Positions 36,456 to 47,877 of a DNA stretch of 64,000 nucleotides are shown here, piece by piece. Below the pieces are notes generated by a model. It was not told the DNA's origin. It did not search any database and saw nothing but the letters and a program-made list of their open reading frames with translations. Within the stretch, counting starts at the first letter, position 1, and every line of letters starts with the position of its first letter. The position numbers were made by a program, and so were the translations under genes. The stretch comes from Glaciozyma antarctica PI12 (Eukaryota; Basidiomycota; Microbotryomycetes; Kriegeriales; Camptobasidiaceae): contig KZ627160.1 in assembly GCA_002917775.1 (NCBI GenBank), forward strand, positions 666,834-730,833, read 5' to 3'.

Positions 36456-39400
36456 ATGTCTGTGTCCAATTTAACGAAAGTGAGAGCCGTTCGTGACCTT
36501 CTCCTTCTCCGCTCGCTTTCCAGTCGACTTCCAGCGTCCTCAGGCGGTTACACCTCTTGGGTCCTGCGGGAAGATTATGTGAGTCGGAGTTTGTACTCGT
36601 TCACGAGTCTGGAGCGACAACGCACAAGCGCAAGTCCAAGTCGCGTCGCGCTGCGAAGGAGCCCCGATGGACTGGTAAGGAGATGACCCGAGGCACTCAG
36701 CGACGGAGGAGAGGGGAGGAGTGACTGGGCAGACCTAGGGGCTCCACGTCCGAGGGTTGCTGGCATCAGACACGGTCGCGTCTCGAGCCGGAGCTCACAC
36801 GTCTTGTTCGCAGGGAGCTGGATCGAGTACCGTGCTCGATATAACAAGCTGAAGTATCAGCCGGGATCCCAATCTCGGATCGGTCAAGTCGTCGCGCTGC
36901 ACTCGCCTGAGCTGTGAGTTCGCGTTCGCGCTGGTGGTTTGGGTCGGAGACTCGACTGGAGGAGGTTGGAGCTGACCCGGTGCTTTTGCGCTTGCGGCAG
37001 GGACTCTATCCGTGTCCGTCGCTACCTGCGATTGACGGATCTGTCGTCGAGATCGACCGCTCCAACCGAGTTGGAGGCAGCCGAGCTCGTACAAACGCCG
37101 GGGTTGGAGTACTGCCAGTGCGTGCTGTCCCTCGTACACCACTTACCTGTACTCACAAGGCCTTCGAGCAGCGTTGAGGACTTTATCGGAACGTGCTACG
37201 TGATGCCATCCGACTTGTACTGCCTCGGCGTCCCTATCTCTGCTCTCTGGGACGATTTAATGCCTCTCTTCCACTCCTATCTTCGCCTGGACACAAAGGG
37301 CCAAGTTGTCGACAAACCGAGCTACTGGTTCAAAGCGTTGGCGTTCGGAGAGGTGCGAGATTCTGCCATGATCGCCTCGAAGCCTTCGCTGATTCGCAAC
37401 GTACTCTGTAGGGTTACGAGTACGACAACAGTCTCAAGGGAATCGCCCTGTTTGATCCTGCTGGGTGGAGGGAGCACCATTCTGCTACCACTGCCTCGGA
37501 AGAGCGCCAACTTCGTCGCACGTCTCTGGATCGCCCGAGCCGGATCGAAAAATGGTGTGACCGCCTTGAACCTACCTTGACGGCGCTTGCTAACTTCTGC
37601 CCATCCAAAAAGGCTCTTCAAGGTAGTCGAAGTGGCTCCGGACGCGACCCTGCAAGTCGACGAGCTTTACGAACACATCCGCAAGCCGTTCGCGGGCCGT
37701 CGTCAGTTTTGGGACCTGTGACCCGAGAACCATCGCTTCCAGGTTACGGGTGGCGAGCTCCCACAGTCTGTCCGGACTCTCCTCGCCACTTTCCCTAGCG
37801 CCAGCGCCTTCCTTCCTTCGCACCCGCCAACCGCCGCGCATTCCCCAGGCCTGCGCGTTCGCAGCATCCGAGGTCTACGCCTTCGCACCGACCTCGCCCC
37901 TCCACTCTCCCAATTCTCCAGCGGATCGCCTCCTCACCTGGTCAGTTTATTCGCCTTTGTCTCGTTGCGGCACTCATCTCGTGTATTCCAGGCTCCGAGG
38001 CAACTTTACGACTTCAATCGACGACGGCTCCCACTCCGGATCCCTCTACGGCTCACAAACGCACCTTATCGAGGACTACAACAAGTTCCTCTCTTCAATC
38101 AACGATAACAGTCCTCGCCCTTCCCCCGACGCCGTACTTGCCGCCGTCACTCAGTCTTTCCCCTCCCTTCTCTCCCGGCTCAACCGCGTCGTCCTAAGAC
38201 CCACGCAGCCTATCCCCGGCTTATTCCGCTGGCGCAGTCGTTTCCCTCACACCTTCTTCAGCTGGTGCGCTCTTTTCTAAAAGCCACGAGCGAGAACTAA
38301 CCCCTTCTCATCGCCAGGTTATTAACCGAATATGAACTCAACTCTCCGTCCTTAATCCCCGCGCACACGCTTTTCGACGCCTACCAATCTTTCTCCCTCC
38401 ACCGTCAAGAACCGCGAATGCCGCCGGAAGTCTTGACGAGCGCGATGCGGCGGGTTCAAGGAGGGTTCTGGTTGGAGCGGGATGAGGGTGGACGGGTGCT
38501 GAGTCGGGAGGCGGTAGTGAGGGGGTTGAGAAAGAGGGAGGAGGGAGTGGGGGGAGGGAGGAAAATCGAGGGAGAGTTGGCGGGGGTGAAGCGGGAAATG
38601 GAGTAGGAGGAGGATGAGGAGGAGGAGGAGGAGAGGAAGAGAAGGGATTCGGAGTTTGCGGGTGCGCTGATTTTCTTCTCGATCATGGTCTTGAGCGAAA
38701 GCTGACGATTCGATGCGCAGAGTCTTCGGCGAGCAAGCAGCCCGCCACTTTCGTTCCTCCGTACTCGGATTCCGATTCCAGCTCCGAGACGTCTTCGGAT
38801 TCCTCCGCCGACGCGGATCACGACAAGGAGGCTCTTGACGCCGACGTGGACCGCGCGGCAGCGATCGAAGCTGAGGAGTCGTCGAGCGAGGAATACTCGA
38901 GCACCGACGAGGACGACGAGGAGATGCGACCTGCGCCGGCTCTTCCTCAACCCTCTCTCAGCCGATCGTCCTCCTCCTCCAGCTACTCATCCTCCTCCGC
39001 ATCCGGATACTCAGCCGCACAGGCTGAGTCCTCGATTCAACCTCGTCCTCCCGCCACCGCTCCTCCCCACGCGAACGCTCGACAAGCACTCCCCTCTTCC
39101 ACCCTCCTCAACAACTCCACCGTACCCAGCAAGTAGAACAGCATGGACGAGCAGATGAAGCAAAGAGACGCGTTGAACCGCCTCCCCTCTTCAGGGTCCA
39201 GCGCCGGCGCGACAACACCCTCAACCTTCGGCCGCGCGTTCCACCGCTCAACAAGGCCGACCTTCCTGGTCCGAAAAGGAGTTCGAGGACCGTCCCCCTC
39301 CCATCGCCAGCACCTCTATTCCCACCAAGACTGCCGTCCAGCCCTTCGTCAGCGCCTCTCTCAGCCGTCCTCCCTCAGCTGGCGCCTACCGCCCCACCGC

Positions 39401-39698
39401 CTGGACCGCGCGACCTATGTCCCCCTCCCGCCCTGTCCAACCCATCGCCAGCACCTCCCGCCTCGCTCCCCCCATTCTTCCCTTCTCCGAACGCTCGCTC
39501 CCCACTTTCCTCGCGCATATGGCGGCGGTGGATCCGGCGAGGAAGGACGACTATGCGGCGTCGCAAGCGGTGCTGGAGGAGGAGTGTATTGGGCCGGATG
39601 TGATGGTGGACCTGGGGATCGATAGGCTGGAACGAGTGGGGGTTAAGGCGGGGGTTGCGGCGAGGATGGTGATGGAGTTGAGGAGGGAAAGGGTGTAG
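36456..39698 (+). CDS. BAH-domain protein with acidic middle region
   Basis: Likely chromatin-associated. Spliced exons: a basic N-terminus (THKRKSKSRRAAKEPRWTG), then a BAH-like module: GSQSRIGQVVALHSPELDSI, VRRYLRLTDL, ELVQTPGLEYC, SSSVEDFIGTCYVMPSD. A linker exon follows (YEYDNSLKGIALFDPAGW, RIEKWLFKVVEVAPDATL), then a helical part (HLIEDYNKFLSSIND ... FRWRSRFPHTFFSWLLTEYE), an acidic/Ser tract (SDSDSSSETSSDSSADAD, EEYSSTDEDDEE), and a C-terminal helical segment (LPTFLAHMAAVDPARKDDY ... VGVKAGVAARMVMELRRERV) that resembles a small SAM-like fold. About twelve exons. Near 38605 an in-frame TAG interrupts a Glu-rich stretch that otherwise reads straight on through the next intron; a 93-base intron ending at that TAG would also keep frame. 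BAH call is moderate; the rest is description. Confidence 0.58.
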
Positions 39699-39950
39699 AG
39701 GAGAAAAGAGAAAGAGAGGTCGTGACCAATTATTATTTTTGCTCGCATTCATCTCTCCTCAGCCAAACTCGCCTTCCTCCTCTTCTTCCCCCTCCGCTCT
39801 CCTCCCTTCTCTTTTTCGACGCCGGGCGTCGATACCTCTCTACGAACCTTTCAGACCGACTCCCGCTCTGACTCGGCGCGGACGAACACGCCAAAGACCG
39901 AACAAGTCCCGCCAGCCGCACAAACAACAAACCCCCCTCGCCCCGACTCC

Positions 39951-42900
39951 ATGTCCACCAACCGCCCCCGCGCACGCCGTGACGGTGATCTAGAATACTC
40001 CGCCATTCCTGCACCCCGCCGAGTTCCCCGCGCTTCTCTCGCTCTCACCGCCCCCGTCTTTCGCGCCCCCGCCACGCCCGCTCGCCGAAAGCCCTGGCGC
40101 CAGAGTATCCTTGATGGCGGGTTCAAGCGAGTCGAACTGGAGCAGCGGGAGGAGTTTGTTCGAGGACCGGCGAGTGCTGCGCTGGAGGCGTTGTTGATGG
40201 TTGGGGAGGAGGGGGTGAGGTTGGATGAGGGACGGAGGATGCAGTATGCTGCTTTCGAGGGTGGGTCCTGTTGGTTGTTTGAGGGGGAATGGCAGAGCTG
40301 ATACGGTGATGCAGGAGTCAAGAAAGCGTACCTCTCTCCAGCACTCTTCCTCTCCGCTCCCGACCTCGCCAACATCCACCCCACCGCTCTCCAAGACCCT
40401 CTCAGCCCTCTCAACACGCTCATCAAGCTCTCCAACCTCACGACCTTTCTCTACCTCCTCCTCTCCTCCGCTCCCGACCCCACTGGCGCCAGATCCACAA
40501 CGAGCGTTCAAGCCCTGCGCGAAGCCACGAACGCCTTTCTCCCTTACGTCGTACCAATCGATAGCCCAATCCACGATGGGATCCTCAAGATGCTCGTCTC
40601 GCTCAAATGCCAGGTTCGTCCCTCCCCCCTCTTGCCTCTCCGCGCGCGCTAACCCTGAACGCAGGCCTACCTCGCCGCCGCCTCCCGCTCCCGTACCCCC
40701 GTCCCACCCGAGGACTTCCTCTGCCAACTCCTCTCCGACCACCTCCCTCTCTCCTCCTCCTCCGACCCCCTTGCGAATCGCAACTCAGCGAATAGGTTCA
40801 ACACGTATTGCCGCGCGGCGTTGGATCAGGTGCAGAGGACGGGAGGGGATAGGGAGACGCTCGAGACGATGTGGAGGTGGGGAGATGTCGAGGGAGAGTT
40901 GAAGAAGTATTGTGAGGGGGTGGTGAGGGGCTTGGGAGCGGGGGAGGGGAGTGTGAGTAGTGTGGGGGGAAGGAGGGAGGAGAGTGAGGGGGAGGAGGAG
41001 GATGCGAGGGAGGAGAGCTTGAGAGAGGAGGAGAGGGAGGTGGAGGAGCAGCTGGGGATGGAGGTCGATGGTGAGGGGAGCGAAGAGAGTGAGGGGAGCG
41101 CAGATGGGTCGGGCAGTGGGGAGGAGGGCGGCAAGATTAGCGACGAGGAGAGCGATTCTAGCAGCAGCGAAGACGACGAGGAGGAGGCGGTCGCTCGAAC
41201 CGTGCGTCCCTCCTTTTCTCCGCGAACGTCAGCTCACCCACACCACGCAGCACGACTCTCCCACTTCCTCCGAACGCGCCGTCGCAGAATCTCTTGGCCA
41301 CCCTTCGTCCCCCGTCAAGCTCGCGCGCGAACGCGCCGAAACGTGCGTTCTTTTCTCTGAACGTGAGATGATCGAGCTGATGCGGGCGACAGGTACGGTG
41401 AGCCGCAGAGGCAGCGGGGTCGAGAATTCACCAAGACGAGTGATGACTCGGAGGAGGAGGAGCCGGACGAGGAAGAGGAAACTGTTGGGGAGACGGAGAC
41501 GTACGTTCGTTCTTGCTTAGGTGGGGACGGAGGCTGACGAATGGAGCAGGTTTAACACGCAGAAGTGCGAGCGGGTTCGGGAGCTCAAGAAGACGAGCGA
41601 GGAGATCGAGGAGGACGAGGAGGGTGAGAAGAGCGACGCGGTTGCGTGAGTCTCTCCCCTTGGTTGGTTTGCTTTCGAGCGCGGCTGACGTTGGGTTGCG
41701 CAGTACTCAAGCTTCGAACAACGGAGGCGATCTCACCACCTTGATCAACGAGGATGACTCGGACGACCAAGTCGAGATGGACGACGAGGGGTTCACGGTC
41801 AAGTACGTCGTCCGCTCTCTCGATTTGAAAGTACCTCGCTAAGCTCCCTACATTCGCAGCACCCAAGACCAAACTCGGGGACAAGAGCTGCACGACGCGC
41901 AGCAGGGCGACTTGAGCGACGAGGAGGCATCTCCCGCTCCTGCACCTCGCGAGCCGTTGGACGAGGTCGAGATGGACGAGGACGACGCACCCACTGTCAA
42001 GTAAGTCCTCTCACCCCGTTCTTCAAGCTCGTCCGCTAAGCAGCGTTCTTCCGCAGCACCCAACTCGAGTCCAGGGCGCGCGAGCTCGCCGTGGTAGAAG
42101 GCGAAGACTCTGGCGACGACGACGACGACGTAACTCCCGCTCCTGAGCCCTCGCGCGCCCGCGACACTCCTTCGTCGCCTGCGACAGTTCGCCAGCCTCC
42201 CGCCGCCATGGCGATGCGCGTTCGCGACGGCATCATCTCCCGTGTCCCTGCTGGGCCGAAGAAGTGAGCCCTTTCCTCGTCCCCTCCGTTTCGCGAAGCT
42301 AACGATCCCTCGCTAGACCTTCGATGCTCGACGCGCAGCCCGATGCCGTTCAAGTCCGATTCGACTCGCAACCCCTTCCTCCCTCCTCCCCGCACCTCGT
42401 CAAGTCCAAGTCGAGCAAAAACGACAAGGCCGACGCGAAGAAGGCGAAGGGCAAAGGCCGCGCACCGAGGAGCGTCTCTCTCGAGACCGGACGTTCGAGG
42501 AAGAAGAGCGTCGTTCATGAGAGCGAGCCGTCGCCTGTCGTCGAGGACTCGGGAGTCGAGCAGCCGGACGGGGTTGATCTGAGGTTCGATTTCGGCGATT
42601 TCGGAGGGGGCGGAGCGGAGGAGGACAGCGTCGTCGCGCCCGCCCGACGCAACGCGAAGCTCAAGCCCATCGTCGAGATCGTCGTTCGCAAGCACAAAGA
42701 CAAGGGCAAGCAGAAGGCTCTTCCTCAGCGCGAGGATTCTCCCGACTTCGAGTTCGACCTCCCCGAGGACGACGAGATGCTCCTCACGATGCTCGCGAGC
42801 ACTGCGCCGTCGCAAGCCGTCGCTGGACCGTCGAGGGAGCGCGCCGTCGCTGGACCGTCGAGGGATCGCCCGTCGACCGAGAGCCCCGTCGCTGGACCGT

Positions 42901-43577
42901 CCAACTCCCGCGCCGTCGCCGGATCAACCAAGTCGAACAAGAAGCGTCGCTCTCTCTGGTTCGACAGCGAAGACGACGAGTTCGGCGTGCAGTCGGACGA
43001 TTCGGACGAGGAGGTCGTTAGGAGGAACCGGCAGCGCAAGCGCAAGCAGCCCGTCGACTCCGAGGACGACATTGACTTCGATTCAAGTTGCAAGGAGCGC
43101 TCCGAGAAGAGGAAGAAGCATCGGCGTCGTAGCTCTCCCGTCGACGAGGATTCGGATTCGGACGACTCGGACGCGCCGCCTGGGTCGGGCTACAACCTCT
43201 ACCGCCTCGGTCGGAACAAGCCTGGCGGGCGAATCAACTGGACCGACAAGGAGGAGCGCTTGCTCATGGAGGAGATAGATCTTTTGGGATGCCTCTGGGC
43301 GAAGATCAACGACCGGCACGGGAGGAACGGATGTATCAGTACCAGGCTCAAGCACCGCAACCCCGTCTCCCTCAAAGACAAGGCGAGGAACATCAAGATC
43401 GCTCTCGTTCGAGCTGGACGTCCGGTACCGGAGAAGCTTGACGCTGGTGAGTTTTTCGCGCCTTTTTTCGGACCTGGCCTCGCTGACCCGATTTCCCTGG
43501 TATGAGTCGAGATCCCCAAGAAGGAGAAGAAGCGCGCGACGCCACAGCAAACCGCAACCCCTCCTTCCGACGACTGA
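39951..43577 (+). CDS. TRF-like telomere-binding protein (helical N-terminal domain plus C-terminal telobox Myb)
   Basis: Candidate double-strand telomere-repeat binder of the TRF/Taz1/Tay1 group. The N-terminal 280 residues are helical and lack low complexity (FVRGPASAALEALLMVGEEG, LIKLSNLTTFLYLLLSS, ILKMLVSLKCQAYLAAASR), as expected of a TRFH dimerisation domain. A long acidic, Ser-rich middle follows, with repeats of a short VAGPS peptide at 42816-42930. The C-terminus is a single Myb/SANT repeat: INWTDKEERLLMEEIDLLG, CLWAKINDRHG, then helix 3 VSLKDKARNIK, a telobox (VDLKDKWRN type) with Ala in place of the usual aromatic residue. A short basic tail KKEKKRATPQQTA ends at TGA 43575. About nine introns. 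Start MSTNRPRARRDG at 39951 is the first ATG. Telobox recognition is good, TRFH is inference from order and composition. Confidence 0.72.
42816..42932 (+). repeat. In-frame repeat encoding VAGPS motifs
   Basis: Imperfect direct repeat, unit about 27 bases (gtcgctggaccgtcgaggga), giving four VAG(P)S-type peptides in the acidic linker of the telobox protein. Low-complexity expansion. Confidence 0.75.
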
Positions 43578-43641
43578 GATCTCATCCCGGCTGTAATTCG
43601 ACTGTTCTCGGCGCGCACGCTCCCCAGCTCACAATCTTCCG

Positions 43642-44626
43642 TTGGCGCACGCTCCTCGACTTCCAAGGCCCTACGCGTCCCCTCCCCGATCGCGTCTCTC
43701 CAAGCCCGCCTCTTCGCTTTCCTCCAATCCCCCTCCCCCTCCTCCACCTCCATCCGCTCCGTTTTCACCTGCATGCGCTCCGCCTCCACCTGCTGCCTAC
43801 GCCGACCTCCTATCCCACTTCCTTCACCCGCCCCAAATCGCGCTCGTGCAGGGCATCGTCGACCCGAGCAACATCATTCTTGCCTTGAGTGGCGGTGTGG
43901 CTTCTTCTTCGGCTTCTACGCACTCGGTGCTTAGGGCGGCGGAGGCGAAGAGAGGTTGGACGGCGGATTTGGCGCCGGATGATGTGAGGGAGGTCTTGTT
44001 CTTGCCTTGGGCTCTGCATGCCGCGCTTGAGGGGGCGATGAGTGAGGAAGATGTGAAGTTGGAGGGGGAGACGAGCTTGATGGTGCTAGCGTGCTTGCTG
44101 TTTGAGACGGCGCATTGGCTGTTCGAGAGGTGAATGCGTGTTGGGATTTTCTGACTTCCGTCTTGCGGACAAGGTACACGGTCATAGGCCACGGGAAAGC
44201 TTGCGAAGGACGCAAGGCAGGCTAACGACGTCGGAGCTCGAAGCTGTCGTTGCGAGCAGAAAGGCGGACGACGTCGGAATGCGCGTCTTGTCGCTCATCC
44301 TGGGCGCCGAATTTGAGCTGCTGACCTTTGCGGACGGGTGGGCTCCATCCTTTCAGCTCCTATCGCTTGCTGCTAACTTCTCTCACTCTAGCAACTCGAA
44401 ACTCGTCAAACTACGACTCCCAGCTCCGCACCCTCCTCTCCTCGCCCCGAACGACCTCCTCGAACTCCTCGCAGTACCACTTCCAACAGCACTGGACGGA
44501 ACTACGTACGGAACGACGCGTATAGGAAATGTGCCGAGCTGGATAGCGGGGGAGAGCATGTTCTCGGTCGTCAAGGTCGAAGGAGTGGGAGGGACGTGCC
44601 AGCACGGCGCGACGGCAAGGAGATGA
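43642..44626 (+). CDS. Unrecognised protein; 5' end not resolved
   Basis: I do not recognise a family. An open frame from 43642 encodes a Pro-rich segment, then AAYADLLSHFLHPPQIALVQGIVDPSNIILALSGGVASSS, APDDVREVLFLPWALHAAL, SLMVLACLLFETAHWLFER. After an intron (gtgaatgcg ... ggtcatag) it continues RRTQGRLTTSELEAVVASRK, GMRVLSLILGAEFELL, and after a second intron KLVKLRLPAPHPPLLAPND, then IGNVPSWIAGESMFSVV and ends GATARR at 44626. Splice frames agree, and composition fits a folded protein. There is no ATG in frame at the 5' side, so a start exon is missing, hidden in the overlap with the telobox gene, or lost to a base error. The stop of the telobox gene is only 65 bases upstream. Confidence 0.5.
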
Positions 44627-44876
44627 GCGGCAGGGGAGTGTGGCATCTGGTGGTGTAGATTGTGAACTTATTGAAACACATGCGGGATATGCGCTGAGAT
44701 TGAAGAGAGAAGGTGTGAAGGTGCGAAGGGCCTCACTGCGAAGCGAGAAAGAACGGCGCACAACGTCTTTCGCGCTTGGAATTTCGCGTGTAGCTTGTTG
44801 TTATTCCCGCAGAGACTTAGAGAATGAACTTGCTGATCCCTTCTACCCGCCGACTGGCTGAAGGGGGTAGCGAGCT

Positions 44877-45778
44877 TCACAGAACGACCTCGGCCACTTC
44901 GCTCCTTCGTCTTTCACAATGTGCTGAGCTATCTCTCGATACAATCAAAGCACGCCCTTGATCTCCATTAAACAACCTCCCGCGCATCATCTCATTCCTG
45001 TCCTTCGGCATCTTCGCAAGCTGCTGCTCAAACGACAATACCCCCTCATCGCTTCCCGCCTCCCGATTCACCTTCTCCGCCGCGCTCCTAATCCTCCCAA
45101 TCAACGACTCCGCCTGCTCCTTCTCCAACGGCTCCCCTTCCCTCAGGACGGCATTATCGAACATCGCAGAATGGTTGAGAGCCGCTTTGTAGTAGTCGGA
45201 GCTGGCGGAGGGAGCGGCCCACTCGAGGTTGCAGCTGAAGACCCAGGCAGTTGAAATCATGAAGGGCTGGCGAGATGGTCCGGCGTCGAAGGAGAGGTTG
45301 TGTTCGCCGATGGTGATGAAGTTGTACATGCGGATGTGCAGATTGCGGTCCTTGCCGAGAAACTCGAGCGATTTCCAGTGGCTCTCGAAAGATTCTCCAG
45401 CTGAGCCTACAGATGTATCAGTCAGTCACTGCGCTAGCGAAGTCGAAGTCGAGGAACCAGCTCACGTCCGCCGCCTATTACTATTCCGCGGCGATAGTGC
45501 TCGGCAAAGAGGGCCACTTCCTCCGAGTCGACCGACAGCGGAGGGTGGAAGAACGTCTGGTCCTTCTTTCCGCAGAGCCATTTGTGCGTCGGCCAGAGCT
45601 AGGAGTGGAAAGGGAGCCGTCAGGGCGCCGCTTGGAGAGCATGGAGAGGGGCCGAGGAACTCACTGCTTTCTGATGCTTCGCGCTACCGTAGGGCACCTC
45701 GACTCCGACAGCGTGACACCGCGCGCAGCGGAGCGGTCCCTTCCGGTGGCATCCAGAGCATAGGAGAGCTTCGGCCAT
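44877..45778 (-). CDS. Small MYND-finger protein, copy 1
   Basis: N-terminal zinc finger, then about 190 residues of unknown fold. MAEALLCSGCHRKGPLRCARCH starts the protein; the second half of the finger, after an intron placed at KA, is LWPTHKWLCGKKDQTFF. Compared with copies at 55 and 62 kb the usual YCS is YGS here, so one zinc ligand is missing. The C-terminal part contains FDAGPSRQPFMISTAW, YYKAALNHSAMFDNAV, EGEPLEKEQAESLIGRIR and FEQQLAKMPKDRNEM, all recognisable in copy 2. Three or four exons. Head to head with the chitin deacetylase at 46188 (409 bases between ATGs). Function unknown; MYND fingers usually bind proline-rich peptides. Confidence 0.82.
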
Positions 45779-46187
45779 TGTAGCGCGTCGAAGGGGAGGC
45801 GAGGGGGAGTGGCTATCGAATCGACCGAGATCCGTTCTCCGGTGGGATTGAGAGTGAGTAGAGGCTGAGCTCGTGCGGTGCTTTCCAGCTGAACGGGTGT
45901 GTGGTCGAAGGTCAATAGGCGAACAGCGCGAACACTTCGTCAACGCGCCGGGGCCTCGACCTCAGCTCGTCCCTCCGAGCCGTTGGTTGTTGTACTTCCT
46001 CCCCCATCCTCGACCTCTTCCCCAGCTCAGTTCCGTTCCCGACTTCTCTTTTACCACCCTTCAGCACCTCCCACCCTCACACAGGTCCCTCCGCCGGGCG
46101 TTCGCGTCCTCGCCGTCTTCCCCCTTTCTCCTCTCTTCCGCCGGCACCTCCTCCTCCCTCCCTCCCTCCGCCTCCGCTGCGCTCAAC
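45779..46187. promoter_or_regulatory. Bidirectional promoter, MYND copy 1 / chitin deacetylase
   Basis: 409 bases between divergent ATGs. C/T-rich toward the deacetylase start. The same gene pairing recurs at 54476-55189. Confidence 0.45.
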
Positions 46188-47441
46188 ATGCTCTTCAAGT
46201 CCTTCTTCGCTACGGCGCTTCTACTCGCTTCCGCCTATGCAGTGAACGCGTTGGAGAACCCCAAGATGGTGCTCGAGAAGCGCGCGCCGACGCTCGGGAG
46301 CACGACGGTGTACAAGACGTGCAAGAAGAGCGGGACGTTCGCTTTGACCTTTGATGATGGACCTGTGAGTCCAGCCTTGGGTGAGAAGGAGGGAACGGGA
46401 AGGGTTGAGCTGGAGCTGACCGATTTTGCGTCTTCGATCTTTCAGCTCAAGACGGGCGCGAGTATTCCTGCTCTGCTCAACAAGAGCAACAGCAAGGGCT
46501 CCTTCTTTGTCAACGGCGTCAACTATGGGTGTAAGGCATCGAGCGAGTGGGAATTTGGGAGCTCTAGCTGATCTGTGGACTCCCCTCAGGCATCTATGAT
46601 CACGCAGACGAGCTCAAGGCGGCCTACAAAGCTGGCCACCTGATCGGATCCCACACGTACGTGATCTCCTTTCCTGAAAATTGGCTGAGCTAACGACAGC
46701 ACCAGGTGGAGCCATGTCAACGCGACCAAGGTGACCGCAGCGCAACTGAACCGCCAACTCACGCTCGTCGGCCCTTCCCTCCTCGCCACGCAATGGTTCT
46801 GACTAGTTCCACGACAGCTCGAAACTGCCCTCATGAAGATTATCGGCATCAAGCCCCGCTTCTTCCGTCCTGTACGCTCCTTTCTTTCGTCTCGCCAACT
46901 TCTCCTCATTCTGCTCGCAGCCCTACGGCGGGTTCGACGCGGCTTCGCTCAAGGTCCTCAAGGCCCGCGGATACCACAGTGAGCTCTCTCCCCATTCCCA
47001 CAACCGTAGCTGACCACGTCCTCGCAGCCGTGATGTGGGATTTCGACAGTAAGGACACGGTTCTCCCTCCTCTCTCAGCGAAGCAGATGATCGCCCACTT
47101 CTCCACGATCTACAAGACCTTCCCCAAGCCCCATATGTCCCTCAGCCACGGTTCGGTCGCCTCTCTCAGTTCGGCAAACGTCGCTAAGTGTTTCCGCAGA
47201 CGTCAAGCCCTTGACCACGAACCAGGTCATGCCCGCCGTCGTTCCTGCACTTATCAAGGCGGGGTACAAGCTCGTTACTGTCGCCGAATGTCTCGGCCTC
47301 GCGCCTTATCAATTCGTAGGGAAGCCTGGCGTGCGAGACGCGTCGTGGACTTGCGCAGGTGCGTCGCTCCTTTTTTCGCGGGTGGACGAGAGCTGACCCT
47401 CTCGATCGCTGGCAGGGCTTCCCGCGCCGGGCGTTCCTTAG
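46188..47441 (+). CDS. CDA: Secreted chitin deacetylase, single CE4 domain
   Basis: Removes N-acetyl groups from chitin to give chitosan in the wall. Signal peptide MLFKSFFATALLLASAYAV, then a KR site (LEKRAPTLG) suggesting a propeptide. CE4 motifs: TFALTFDDGP (motif 1), GHLIGSHTWSHVNAT (motif 2, two metal His), PRFFRPPYGGFD (motif 3), YHTVMWDFDSKDT (motif 4), and LVTVAECLGLAPYQFVG near the end. It closes with a conserved Cys tail (SWTCAGLPAPGVP), no GPI signal. About eight introns, e.g. gtcggc...cgacag inside QLNRQLTL-LETALMKI. Very similar to both halves of the two-domain enzyme at 51.6-54.5 kb, especially its second half, which ends TCEGTPAPGAA. Active-site residues all present, so it should be functional. 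Confidence 0.92.
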
Positions 47442-47877
47442 ACAGCTGTAGCTGCAGCGTTTCGATTTACTTTGGGGAGAGTTGGGGTTGGGGGATTCAA
47501 TGGACATAGGCGAGGCTTCGCTGCACGCTCGGGGAGAGCTCTCGCTACTTGATCTCTGCTTCTAGCTTCGCTACGTACTTGCTCTCCTCTCTGGCGGCTG
47601 GCACCCGAACTCGCAGCGAAAAGCGGTCTCGAGGAGGCGGCCCTCGCAGAAGGGCGCAGGATCCAAGTTCGGCGCAGGTGCAGAGCTCGCTACCCCGGCG
47701 AGAGCTCTCGGTTCTGATTGCACTCCCTCGTCTCCTCTCCAGGTACCGACCGACAAAGCGAAATCGATTTGACAAACGCGCACCACCCACACTCGCGACG
47801 CCGACTTCACCTCCCTCCCCTCGCAAGCCCTCCACCTCCTCCCCCCTCCACCCCTGCGACAGCACCATGATCCTCCG
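47442..47877. other. Intergenic 3' flank of the chitin deacetylase gene
   Basis: No gene recognised. Pro/Ser-type low-complexity frames toward the right may be the upstream part of the adjacent remnant. Confidence 0.4.
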
